Positions 17,126 to 27,134 of a stretch of DNA of 64,000 bases are shown here, piece by piece (the stretch's first letter is position 1; each line of letters begins with the position of its first letter). Under the pieces are notes generated by a model. The model had not been told where the DNA came from, did not search any database, and was given only the letters and a program-made list of their open reading frames with translations. A program made the translations under genes and the position numbers. Source of the DNA: Thermoleophilia bacterium (lineage in GTDB: Bacteria; Actinomycetota; Thermoleophilia; RBG-16-64-13); assembly GCA_027493445.1 (NCBI GenBank), contig JAOSKU010000001.1, positions 2,314,822 to 2,378,821 on the forward strand, in the 5' to 3' direction.

Positions 17126-17971
17126 ATGGGGGAGGGTCCCGTGGGGGAAGTCGAGCGCATCGTCAACGCCTACGGGGTCGGCCTGAGACAGCTTGCCGAC
17201 GACCTCATCGCGCGACTCGACCTCCCGCCGGACGAGCGCGATCACGTGACGCTGCTCGCCGAACTCCTTCAGGGGCTGGTACGATCGTACGGCGCGCATC
17301 ACCTCTCCCGGGTGCAGGCGTTGGACGCGAGCACGTCGGTGATGTATGCGGCCTCCGAGGGTACACAAGGCAGCATCCTGAACGTGACTCTACGGAGCCT
17401 GGTGGAGTACAACAGCGTCACCCCGTGGCAGGCACGGTTCCTGAGCGGCAACCTGAGCATGCGCAAGACCATCCTGATCACCGGACCGCCCGACTCGGGT
17501 AAGTCCACCATGCTCCATGCCCTCCTCCAGCTGATCCCGGTGGACCAGCGGGTGGTCGCCCTCGAGGAGAAACCGGAGCTGCCCTTACTCAAGACGCGTT
17601 CGTTCACCATGAATCTCGCCGCCACCCCGGGGACCGCCGCCTTCGCGACCGCCCTGCGCAAAGCGGCCGGCATGAGGCCCACGTGGATCGTGGCCGGCGA
17701 GATCACGGCCTCCGACGGACCCAACTTCCTGAAGGCCCTCGAGGGAGGCCTATCCGGTTTGGCCACCCTAGAAACGGCCGACCCCGAGCTTGCACTGACC
17801 GACTGGCTGGCAGCCCAGGAAGGGTTGGAGCGGCTCCTGCCGGGCATCGCACCACTGGTAGTGCACATGAGTCGTGACCGGGGGGGCAGGCCTCGCATCG
17901 TGGCCATGTTCGAAGCCGGCTGCGTCGACGGGGGACGGGAGCTGGCGGTCACGGTCCGCCGGCCCGAGTAG
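17126..17971 (+). CDS. Stand-alone VirB11/CpaF-like secretion ATPase domain protein
   Basis: 281 residues. A Walker A motif GPPDSGKST is at about residue 120, and RPTWIVAGEITASDGPNFLKALEGG near residue 190 resembles the Walker B/His-box stretch of type II/IV secretion ATPases (IVVGEVRGGEA...). The N-terminal ~100 residues are helical. No pilus or secretion genes are adjacent, unlike the usual tad or T4P loci, so its partner is unknown. An in-frame GTG six codons downstream is an alternative start. Confidence 0.72.
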   Translation: MGEGPVGEVERIVNAYGVGLRQLADDLIARLDLPPDERDHVTLLAELLQGLVRSYGAHHLSRVQALDASTSVMYAASEGTQGSILNVTLRSLVEYNSVTPWQARFLSGNLSMRKTILITGPPDSGKSTMLHALLQLIPVDQRVVALEEKPELPLLKTRSFTMNLAATPGTAAFATALRKAAGMRPTWIVAGEITASDGPNFLKALEGGLSGLATLETADPELALTDWLAAQEGLERLLPGIAPLVVHMSRDRGGRPRIVAMFEAGCVDGGRELAVTVRRPE

Positions 17972-18029
17972 CCCGGAGCCGCGACGCTTCCTTTCCGCCC
18001 GGGGCCGAGCTTGGTAGGATACCGGCCCC

Positions 18030-19139
18030 ATGAGACGATCCCTGCTCATCGCCGCGGCGGCTCTGGTCTGCCTGGGCACACAGGCGGCTCCCTGGTCCGA
18101 GGACGCGGGCACGACCGACACGGCGACGGCCGCCCGGTCGGTCCCGGGCTCTCCCGCGGCCGCCCACCTGGACCGCGCCCGGGACTCGTACGACACTGCG
18201 GTCACCGACCTCCTGCTGGCAGAGAACCGCCTGGCGTCGGCGGACCAGGCACTCGAGCACGCCCAGGCCGACCTGGACCGCGTGCAGTCAGCCTTGGACG
18301 AGGCCGACCGGACGACGATCCGGGCGGCCCGCGACCTCGCCCTGGCGGAGGCCCGGCTCGCCGGACGCCTGCGCGCCATCTACACATCGCGGGGCTCCAT
18401 GGGGCTCGAGCTCCTCTTCGGAAGCACGAGCATCCGCGACTTGGTGGAGCGGGCCACCCTGCTCGGCCGGCTGGCCGCCGGCGACCGGGAGCTGACCGCG
18501 CAGGTGGGGCAGAAGCGCGACCGGGCGGCCGCCACCGCGACCGCCCTGGACAGCGCCCGAGAAGAACGCCGGCGTGAAATGGCAGCCCTGGCAGACGCGC
18601 GTGATCGGCTGCGCACCGTCAAGGACCAGAAGGCCCGGCTGGTCACCCGCTTGGGCAACAGGTTGGTCCAGGTCGAGAATGCGGCCCGGGAAGCCGCTCG
18701 CAAGATGGCAGACCTCAACCGCAAGGCAGCCGGAACCTCCACCGACCCCCCATCCGATGGCGCCTCCGGAGGACGCACCCCCGGCGCCGGCGGCACGACC
18801 GCCACGACTGCGGCCGGCGCCGCAACCACCGCACCTCCCGCCGCGCCGCCTGCCACCAACGACGCGTCCCGCGGCGGCTACACCCTGAAGGTCAAGACCA
18901 CGGCGTACTCGGGGCCGGGCACGACGGCCACGGGCGTGCCCGTGGGACCGGGGATCATCGCCGTCGATCCCCGCGTGATTCCGCTGGGGACCCGCCTGTA
19001 CGTACCCGGCTACGGCGAGGGCATTGCCGCGGACACCGGCGGAGCGGTCAAGGGGGCTTTCATCGATGTCTGGCTTCCGACCGAGGCCGAAGCCGAGGCC
19101 TGGGGCGTCAAGTACCTGACCATTACCGTCTACGAGTGA
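18030..19139 (+). CDS. Exported coiled-coil protein with C-terminal 3D domain (putative wall lytic transglycosylase)
   Basis: 369 residues. The N-terminal signal peptide MRRSLLIAAAALVCLG is followed by a long coiled coil (about 45-225) like that of peptidoglycan hydrolase regulators, then a Pro/Ala/Thr-rich linker. The last ~85 residues are a 3D domain: TTAYSGPGTTATG, GIIAVDPRVIPLGTRLYV, IAADTGGAVKGAFIDVW, with the three conserved Asp that name the family. This fold occurs in RpfB- and MltA-like peptidoglycan-cleaving enzymes. The arrangement suggests cell-wall remodelling outside the membrane. Confidence 0.88.
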   Translation: MRRSLLIAAAALVCLGTQAAPWSEDAGTTDTATAARSVPGSPAAAHLDRARDSYDTAVTDLLLAENRLASADQALEHAQADLDRVQSALDEADRTTIRAARDLALAEARLAGRLRAIYTSRGSMGLELLFGSTSIRDLVERATLLGRLAAGDRELTAQVGQKRDRAAATATALDSAREERRREMAALADARDRLRTVKDQKARLVTRLGNRLVQVENAAREAARKMADLNRKAAGTSTDPPSDGASGGRTPGAGGTTATTAAGAATTAPPAAPPATNDASRGGYTLKVKTTAYSGPGTTATGVPVGPGIIAVDPRVIPLGTRLYVPGYGEGIAADTGGAVKGAFIDVWLPTEAEAEAWGVKYLTITVYE

Positions 19140-19302
19140 GCCACGGGCCGGCGGACAGAGCGCCGGACCGAGCCGCCCCGGAGGCGGCCCGCGCCGGGAC
19201 ACCCGCGATGGCCGCCCCGCCCCCGTGGCGCGCCCGCCCCCGAGGACGGCGCAACCACAGAAGGCCCCCGGCGGCGGGCCGACGGACGAGGTGAGGTCGG
19301 AC

Positions 19303-21375
<2,073 letters not shown>

Positions 21376-21534
21376 CTATAGGGGCGATTCTACGACGTGC
21401 GTGGCGAGGGCGCCAACGACCGCAGTCGAACGCCGACATCGTGCGGGAGAAAGTGGTGATCGGCGGTTTTGCCCGCGACCCGCGCAGGGTAGGAAGGCGG
21501 GTCAGTAACGTACCGCGAGACAGGAGGTCGTTCC

Positions 21535-21939
21535 ATGAAGCATCGGCTTGCGGTGGTGCTGGTGGTCGCAGCACTGCTCGGCACGTCGGCGGCCGTCACC
21601 GGCTGTGGGGGAGACAGTACCGAGACGACGGCTGCCACCGTAGAGAGCACGGCTACCACAGAGGGCGCCGGCTCGACCGAAGGCGATACCGGAACCACGA
21701 TGAGCGAGGTCGCGGACGGGGCTCAGGTCTTCGCCACCACCTGCGCGGGATGTCACGGAGCCGACGGAACCGGAGGCAGCGGGCCAGATCTGACAACGCG
21801 CACCGATCTGACGCAGCAACGCATCGTGGACCAAGTCACGAACGGCGGGACACGCATGCCCTCGTATGCCGGCACGCTGTCGGAGGGCGAGATCAACGCC
21901 GTGACCGACTACGTGCTGAGCGACATCGTCAAGAAGTAG
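21535..21939 (+). CDS. Small c-type cytochrome lipoprotein
   Basis: 134 residues. Signal peptide with lipobox (VTGC, Cys24), a Thr/Glu/Gly linker to about residue 60, then a monoheme class I cytochrome c domain: CAGCH near residue 70 and the distal ligand in GTRMPSYAGTLSEGEINAVTDYV. It resembles cytochrome c551/c552-type electron carriers tethered to the membrane. AGGAGG precedes the ATG by 7 bases. A terminator follows. Consistent with ccsB at the left of the window. Confidence 0.93.
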   Translation: MKHRLAVVLVVAALLGTSAAVTGCGGDSTETTAATVESTATTEGAGSTEGDTGTTMSEVADGAQVFATTCAGCHGADGTGGSGPDLTTRTDLTQQRIVDQVTNGGTRMPSYAGTLSEGEINAVTDYVLSDIVKK

Positions 21940-21966
21940 ATTCTCGCATGATAGGGCTCAAATGAG

Positions 21967-21996
21967 GGAGGGCCCGGGCTTTCTCGGGCCCCTTCC
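21967..21996 (+). terminator. Intrinsic terminator after the cytochrome gene
   Basis: GGGCCCG (21970-21976) and CGGGCCC (21985-21991) form a stem with loop GGCTTTCT, followed by CTTCCTCTG, about 30 bases after the cytochrome stop codon. The U-run is short. Confidence 0.7.
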
Positions 21997-22149
21997 TCTG
22001 CGGCCCAAAGCCGCGGTCGACCTCCCGAACCACACCGGCCGCGCCATCCCGCGGTGAACGTCAGGAGCGCCCTGGATCAGGCGTGAACGTCGCCGTCCGG
22101 CCAGCATGGCGGGAGCTCCATCCCCGACCGGCGGAACTGCTCCTGGCGG

Positions 22150-22365
22150 CTACCCGGCGCCCCCGAGCATGAATCCCATGAGCACGGCGATGGCCAGGAA
22201 CGCGAAACCCAGCAGGAAAAGGACCACCCGAGTACGGACCGGAAAGAGCGCCCTTGCGTCCTTCTCCCCCTGCTCCTGGTAAAGTTGAGGAAGAAGCGCT
22301 CCGCACTCCGGACAGAATTCCTCCGGTTCCACCCGAGCGTCGCACTCCGCGCACGTGACCTTCAC
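22150..22365 (-). CDS. Zinc-ribbon protein with one membrane segment
   Basis: 71 residues from a GTG at 22365 that overlaps the preceding stop (GTGA). A zinc ribbon CAECDARVEPEEFCPECG lies at the N-terminus and a hydrophobic helix VVLFLLGFAFLAIAVLMGFML near the C-terminus, so the ribbon should face the cytosol on a short anchor. Function unknown. Last of three tightly coupled Cys-rich genes. Confidence 0.75.
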   Translation of the reverse strand: MKVTCAECDARVEPEEFCPECGALLPQLYQEQGEKDARALFPVRTRVVLFLLGFAFLAIAVLMGFMLGGAG

Positions 22366-22625
22366 CCGGACCTCCGCGCACTCGTCTTGTCGGCCGCGCC
22401 TGATTCGAGGCAGACGCCGCTGCAGAAGTAGGGAGGACCTTCCCTGGTCACCGGCCCGGGGAGCAGGAACTTCTTTCCGCACACCGAGCACGTGACCTCT
22501 ACCGGGCGTGCGCGGAAGGCCCGCGCGCAGGCGCGGCTACAGAAGCGGCCAAAGGCGAGCTGAAGTCCATCAGGTTCGGGTCCGACGGGCTTGCCGCACT
22601 GTAGGCACACGGGAGCCAGCATCAT
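22362..22625 (-). CDS. Small protein with two zinc-ribbon/treble-clef units
   Basis: 87 residues. CLQCGKPV followed by GRFCSRACARAF forms one four-Cys unit, and CSVCGKKFLLPGP followed by YFCSGVCLESG a second, both resembling small treble-clef zinc fingers. The start ATGATG overlaps the stop of the preceding small gene, and its own stop overlaps the next gene (GTGA), so the three are translationally coupled. No catalytic motif seen. Confidence 0.72.
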   Translation of the reverse strand: MMLAPVCLQCGKPVGPEPDGLQLAFGRFCSRACARAFRARPVEVTCSVCGKKFLLPGPVTREGPPYFCSGVCLESGAADKTSARRSG

Positions 22626-22798
22626 GAACGCCCCCCCTGCGGCGAATCGCGTTCAATCGGCGTGGACCTGGCTGGGTTGCGTGAACGGAACATCATGGGC
22701 CTGAACATGTTGTAGCACTGCCGGCATAAACGGATGGTAAGGATTCGGACGCCATGCCTCTCGAACATGTAAAAGAATGCCCCCGGACCACACGCCAT
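22622..22798 (-). CDS. Possible small Cys-containing protein, first of a coupled trio
   Basis: 58 residues from the ATG at 22798: MACGPGAFFYMFERHGVRIL, then CRQCYNMFRPMMF. The stop codon overlaps the start of the 87-residue gene (ATGA-type overlap), which supports it being translated. In the same frame just upstream the sequence reads CPAC before a TGA, so the original gene may have been longer, with a CPAC/CRQC zinc ribbon, and the start may be wrong. Function unknown. Confidence 0.4.
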   Translation of the reverse strand: MACGPGAFFYMFERHGVRILTIRLCRQCYNMFRPMMFRSRNPARSTPIERDSPQGGRS

Positions 22799-23435
22799 GA
22801 TGCAGGCAGGGCAAGCAGACAGAGGTCACACCACAGATGGGCCGACGGTAAGGGAGATGGGCCGCCGGTGCCCCAAAAGACAAGACGCGGAGGTCCCCCG
22901 GCTACGGACGGCTCCTCGGACGGCGGATCAGGGCGGTGACGCAAGGATCCAGGTCTGTGTGCGACCCCACCGCCGCCGGAAAGCCCAGCCGAAGAAAAGC
23001 ACGACACCACAGGCCCACCGAGTAGTAAAGACCCGGGCCCTTGTGCCGATATTTGATGTGGAAGGTCACCCGGCTGGGTTTCCCCACCGGAGTGACTTTC
23101 CTCTCTCTCCGCGCCCCTCGGGCCCATCCCCGGGGGGCGCCCTTTCTCCTCGTAGGTCTCGCGCGCCTCCATCAGCAGGTTCTCCCAGATCGGCTCCAAT
23201 CCTTCAAATGACGCTCGATGCACGGGACAGCTGCAGCCTGCATCGCCCACCGGGGGGCACGACCGCGGGCTTCATGCAGGCTTCAAGTGACGCCGGCAAC
23301 CAGCCGATATGTGCCTTTGACGCGTTCTTCAGCGCATGTCGGAAAGAAGTCGCCCGCTGACGACCAGGCGGGCTGGGGTAGGGTTGCAGTGGACATGGGG
23401 CGCTTCAGGGTGATCCGTTGGCGAGGAGTGAGTCG
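22799..23435. other. Intergenic region with coding-like fragments, no intact gene
   Basis: About 640 bp upstream of both the Cys-rich trio (minus) and the response regulator (plus). On the minus strand, short stretches look protein-like in different frames (for example GLEPIWENLLMEARETYEEKG near 23190 and VTFHIKYRHKGPGLYYSVGL near 23050) but no single frame holds. This could be a decayed gene or one disrupted by indels; I cannot name it. GAGGAG at about 23424 is the ribosome site of the response regulator. Confidence 0.4.
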
Positions 23436-24602
23436 ATGAATTCGAAGGACTGCGAGGACTCCGCGGTCGACTGTGGGAAAGTGGACTACGGACCGGAGCA
23501 CATCATGGTCGTGGACGACGAGGCCGGCATCCGTCGTTTCGCCGCCCGCACCCTGGAGAAGCTGGGCTACTCCGCGCGCTTATTTGCCGACGCCGAAGCG
23601 GCGCTCTCCGAGGCCCTGACAGGTGACTTCGCCCTGGTGCTGGCCGACGTGCACCTACCCGGGCACGACGGTCGCTGGCTACTCGACCAGCTGGTGACCG
23701 CGGTTCCGGACGTCGCCGTCATCATGATAACGGGGGACAGAGACCTGGAGCTGGCCCTGGAATGCCTTTCCCGCGGCGCCGTTGAGTACCTCACCAAGCC
23801 GGTAGCGCCTCGTGACCTGGCCCACGCCGTCGGCCGGGCGCTCGAGAATCGGCGTCTCCGCCTGGAAAACCAGGCCCACCGGGAAAGACTGGAAGAGCTG
23901 GTACAGGAGAGGACGCGGAGTCTGCTGGAGGCCACCCGAGCCCTCGAGGAATCCCACAAGGAGGCCATCTATCGCCTCTCCGCCGCGGCCGAGTACCGGG
24001 ACGAGGAGACCGGCCTTCACATCGTGCGCATGGCCCGCTACGCCGCCATCATCGCCGAGGAACTGGGCCAAGATGAAGAGTTCGTACGCCGGCTGCTCCT
24101 GGCGGCACCCATGCACGATGTGGGCAAGATCGGCATACCCGACGCCATCCTGCTGAAACCGGACCGCCTGACCCCGGAGGAGTTCGAGGTCATGAAGAGC
24201 CACACCTTGATCGGGGGACGCATCCTGGCCGGATCGAACTCCCCTCTCCTGAAGATGGCGGAAACCATCGCCCTCACCCATCATGAGAAGTTCGACGGGT
24301 CAGGCTATCCTCGCGGCCTCGAGGGCGAGGCTATCCCCATAGAGGGGCGGACTACGGGTCTGGCCGATGTCTTCGACGCCTTGACCAGCCGGCGCGTCTA
24401 CAAGCCGGCTTTCCCGCTCGAGGAGGCCTTGCGTATCATCGAGTCCGAGCGGGGCCGGCACCTCGATCCCCGGGTGGTCCAGGCATTCCAGAACCGTCTC
24501 CCCGAGATCCTCGAGGTGAAGAAGGCCCATGGTGACGGGGAGGTGGCCGGATCTCCGCTCAGCGGTCGCGCGGGGATCGAGTACCGACATCGCCTGCGCT
24601 GA
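23436..24602 (+). CDS. Response regulator with HD-GYP cyclic-di-GMP phosphodiesterase domain
   Basis: 388 residues from the ATG at 23436 (AGGAG 7 bases upstream; an in-frame TTG at 23418 is less likely). Residues about 20-140 are a receiver domain (VVDDEAG, LVLADVHLPGHDG with the phospho-Asp, LTKPVAP). A short coiled coil leads to an HD-GYP domain: HIVRMARYAAIIAEE, the metal-binding HDVGKIGIPD, and HHEKFDGSGYP. It should hydrolyse c-di-GMP when phosphorylated by a partner kinase; the hybrid kinase at 27135 is a candidate. Ends at a strong hairpin. Confidence 0.95.
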   Translation: MNSKDCEDSAVDCGKVDYGPEHIMVVDDEAGIRRFAARTLEKLGYSARLFADAEAALSEALTGDFALVLADVHLPGHDGRWLLDQLVTAVPDVAVIMITGDRDLELALECLSRGAVEYLTKPVAPRDLAHAVGRALENRRLRLENQAHRERLEELVQERTRSLLEATRALEESHKEAIYRLSAAAEYRDEETGLHIVRMARYAAIIAEELGQDEEFVRRLLLAAPMHDVGKIGIPDAILLKPDRLTPEEFEVMKSHTLIGGRILAGSNSPLLKMAETIALTHHEKFDGSGYPRGLEGEAIPIEGRTTGLADVFDALTSRRVYKPAFPLEEALRIIESERGRHLDPRVVQAFQNRLPEILEVKKAHGDGEVAGSPLSGRAGIEYRHRLR

Positions 24603-24655
24603 CTGGTGAGGCAGGCCTCGGCGTGCGGAGCGAAGGAGATGAGGCTCCTTGCGAG

Positions 24656-24702
24656 GCCAAGCAGCACAGCGGGGGCCTGAGGCCCCCGCTGTGCTGCTTG
24701 GC
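24656..24702. terminator. 22-bp perfect hairpin, bidirectional terminator
   Basis: 24656-24677 pairs perfectly with 24681-24702 around a 3-base loop. It sits between the convergent response-regulator and cytochrome genes, about 55 bases after the former's stop and 29 bases after the latter's. T-runs are absent on both sides, but position and stability fit a shared terminator. Confidence 0.75.
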
Positions 24703-24730
24703 ACCGTTGACGCGCGCTCGATCCAGAAGT

Positions 24731-25363
24731 CTACTTCGAATCTTGAGCCCCTGGAATGGGCGCCACGTCAGGTACGCCCTTGCTGTCGGTATCCACCGCT
24801 TGGCTCAGCACTTGGAAGGCACCCTCGCCGTCCACATTGTGGCAGGTGAAGCAGTTGCCCATGTAGTGCCCGGTGAATGTCTTGCTCCCCATGTGTACCG
24901 GGTGGACGATGTCCCGCAAGGAAAGAGGCGCCACGACGCCCTTGCCCTCGCGGTCACCTGTCCCCGGCGCGTGGCAGGCGAGGCAGACGTTGATGTCGGC
25001 CTCATCGGCGAGTGACTCGTGCACAGCCCCGCCCTTCTCGACGGCTTCGTGCTTCAGGCTGTACTTGCCTTGATGGCAGTCCGGGCAGCCGCGGCGGGCA
25101 TCGATGGGCTTCGACTCCTCCGCCGCCTCTCGATCCATGAAAACGGCCATCTGAGCGCGGGTAACGAACTCATCCGGCCCGAACGTACCATCATTGTGCC
25201 CCTCGACGATGCCCCGTCCAGCAACACGTACGATCTCGTCCTGCGCCCAGTGCCCGGCGATGTCACTGAAAGGCAAAGCGTCTGCGGCGTACGCAACAGC
25301 TCCTGCCGACAAGAGAACGGCCGCCACGGCGCCGATGCCGAGCAACCTCCGGGAAAACCTCAT
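24731..25363 (-). CDS. Exported SLH-domain triheme c-type cytochrome
   Basis: 210 residues from the ATG at 25363 (AGGA 7 bases upstream). Signal peptide RRLLGIGAVAAVLLSAGAVAYA, then one SLH repeat (FSDIAGHWAQDEIVRVAGRGIVEGHNDGTFGPDEFVTRAQMAVF). Three CxxCH heme sites follow: CPDCH, CLACH and CFTCH, with several extra His for distal ligands. This puts a multiheme electron carrier in the S-layer or wall, suggesting extracellular or cross-wall electron transfer. A single SLH repeat may be too few to bind alone. Confidence 0.9.
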   Translation of the reverse strand: MRFSRRLLGIGAVAAVLLSAGAVAYAADALPFSDIAGHWAQDEIVRVAGRGIVEGHNDGTFGPDEFVTRAQMAVFMDREAAEESKPIDARRGCPDCHQGKYSLKHEAVEKGGAVHESLADEADINVCLACHAPGTGDREGKGVVAPLSLRDIVHPVHMGSKTFTGHYMGNCFTCHNVDGEGAFQVLSQAVDTDSKGVPDVAPIPGAQDSK

Positions 25364-25555
25364 TGCCACATCCTTTCTCATTGTAGATACAGGCCGACTC
25401 AAACGAAGAATGGCTCTTGGCAGACCCCCCTTCCTCCGGCCGCCGAGTAGCAGCGCGCCGGAATCCTGGATAGCCCTTGAATCCCCCCGCGGAAGAATAT
25501 GACGCTGGACCTTCTTGTGCAAGTGGTCACGAACGTACGTGATCCACCCGGGTCG

Positions 25556-25867
25556 CTACTCCCCGGTGGCCCCGCCCTCCCGGAGCCGTCCGTTCTCGTC
25601 GACAAAACGACCGACCATCTCCAGAAGCTCATCCGACCGAAGCTCGTCGGCGAGGCTGCGCCCGCGCTCGGCCATGTAGGTCAGGTGGCCGACCACCGCC
25701 GGGGGAAGCTCCCCCGCAGGGCCTCCCAAGGAGAGTAGGAGAGAAGCGAGTGCCAGGAACTGGATGCTGGTCTCCGCCTGCGTGCACCGTGATAAGCGGT
25801 GGATGTCTTCTCGCAGCCAATGAATCTCCGACGTGAGCGCCGCGAGAACGTCAAGCTCGGCTGACAT
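25556..25867 (-). CDS. Hypothetical helical protein, 103 residues
   Basis: Starts at ATG 25867 (GGGGAAG about 8 bases upstream): MSAELDVLAALTSEIHWLREDIHRLSRC. The sequence is strongly helical and Leu/Glu-rich, with a hydrophobic stretch IQFLALASLLLSLGGPAG in the middle. No family recognised. It stands alone on the minus strand, upstream of the SLH cytochrome by about 190 bp. Confidence 0.6.
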   Translation of the reverse strand: MSAELDVLAALTSEIHWLREDIHRLSRCTQAETSIQFLALASLLLSLGGPAGELPPAVVGHLTYMAERGRSLADELRSDELLEMVGRFVDENGRLREGGATGE

Positions 25868-26359
25868 GCGTACACTTCCCCTTCCCCGCACCAACTGCGA
25901 GATCGCATGATCGGAGCCCAAGTCGCAGTAGTACCGCCCTCGGACGCTCCACACCCGGCGGCCAACCGTGTCCCCACCCCCCGGCCGCACGCCGCGTTCA
26001 TTTCACCAACTTGAGCATGCGCATGTCAAGCCCTTTTCGCTACAAGAGCGCAAGGTTTCTACCACTCGTGCAGCATGATCGGCCAAGACGACCGCGTACG
26101 GCGATCACTTCCGTCCCTGTCCGGGGTGCTTCGATGACTGCGGGGGAAACCGATAGTATTCCCTCGACAGACGTCGAGCAGAAACCCACTCTTCACACCC
26201 GGCGTCTGTGGTTGGACTCAGCCGAGAGGAGACAGCGACGGATGGCGACAAGCCCCGCCAGGCACACATAGGCATGACCGCCCTCATTGCGGTCGGCTGT
26301 TTGCTCCGGCGGTCACCGGCCAGCGACGGCGCGGCTCACCGGCACGGGAGCCGCCGCCG
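25868..26359. other. Intergenic region with an operator-like inverted repeat
   Basis: About 490 bp between divergent genes. At 26010-26030, CTTGA and TCAAG flank the palindrome CATGCGCATG; on the minus strand the same bases begin with TTGACA, a possible -35 for the 103-residue gene. A small GACCGC/GCGGTC hairpin is at about 26275. No gene found. Confidence 0.4.
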
Positions 26360-27030
26360 ATGAACCTCAGGTCGCGACTGGCCCCTTTGCTCGACACCCT
26401 CAGGGGCCGCTATCTCACGGCTCTTACCATTGGCTACTTCGCACTCACGAGCTTTCTCATGGCCTTGGCCGGGGGCTGGCCGACCCCGGACAAGGTCGTC
26501 ATCGTCGGCCTGCTGCTGGCCTTTCTTGTTGCCAAGCCGCTCGCGTTCTTGAAGGACTGGATGCCCTTCGTGGCCCTCTTTGCCGCGTATGAGTATCTGC
26601 GTGGACTCGTGCCCGCACGAGCTTCCGCAAGTTCATCGTTGCCCTGACCGTCCTGTCGTTCGCCGGCTTCCTGACCTACCTCTTCTATCCGGCCATGCCG
26701 CCGTGGATGGCGGCTTCCAAGGGCTTGATCCCCCTCTGAACGACTTGATGGCCCGGACGTTGGAGCCCTTCTTCAGAGGACCCGGCCTGCCCACGATCTA
26801 CGCCGTGATGAGTTCCAATCTGGTCGCCGCCATGCCTTCGCTGCACGCCGCCTACCCCACGATGGTCTATCTGTAATACGAACCAGCACTGGGTCATCGA
26901 CGTGATCGCCGGTGCGCTCTACGCCTTCCTGGTGTTCCTGGGCGCGGAAGCCCTTTCGAGAGGCCGCGAACGACGGGCGTTGGCGCCACAGACGGAAGGC
27001 ACCGCCGGCGTAACGCACCGAGCGTCGTGA
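26360..27030 (+). pseudogene. Disrupted PAP2-superfamily phosphatase/lipid phosphotransferase-like membrane protein
   Basis: Three consecutive frames together resemble a PAP2-like inositol-phosphoceramide-synthase type protein: a membrane N-terminus (GYFALTSFLMALAGGW, AAYEYLRGLV); after a one-base loss near 26610, FRKFIVALTVLSFAGFLTYL; after another at the C5 run 26730-26734, NDLMARTLEPFF and MSSNLVAAMPSLHAAYPT. This is followed by an in-frame stop and then NQHWVIDVIAGALYAFL, the catalytic C-terminal motif. About 20-25 residues between the last two pieces are missing, so at least part of the damage looks real rather than miscalled bases. Confidence 0.8.
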
Positions 27031-27134
27031 CAGCCAAGTCATTCGCTATTAGGAACTTGCTGAAACTAGTCTAGAATGTAGGCGTTGCAGCCGATAAAAC
27101 TCGGGCCCCCTCGAACAAGGAGGCGGAGAAACCG

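Noticed and set aside
16771..17502. A 243-codon plus-strand frame running into the secretion-ATPase gene
   Set aside because: It overlaps the ATPase in another frame and its translation is Arg/Pro-rich noise starting in a repeat.
22693..23250. A 185-codon minus-strand open frame
   Set aside because: Pro/Gly/Ser-rich translation without domains; protein-like pieces occur in other frames, so no single gene can be supported.
25364..25540. c-di-GMP riboswitch upstream of the SLH cytochrome
   Set aside because: I looked for the conserved GEMM core and tetraloop pattern and did not find it.
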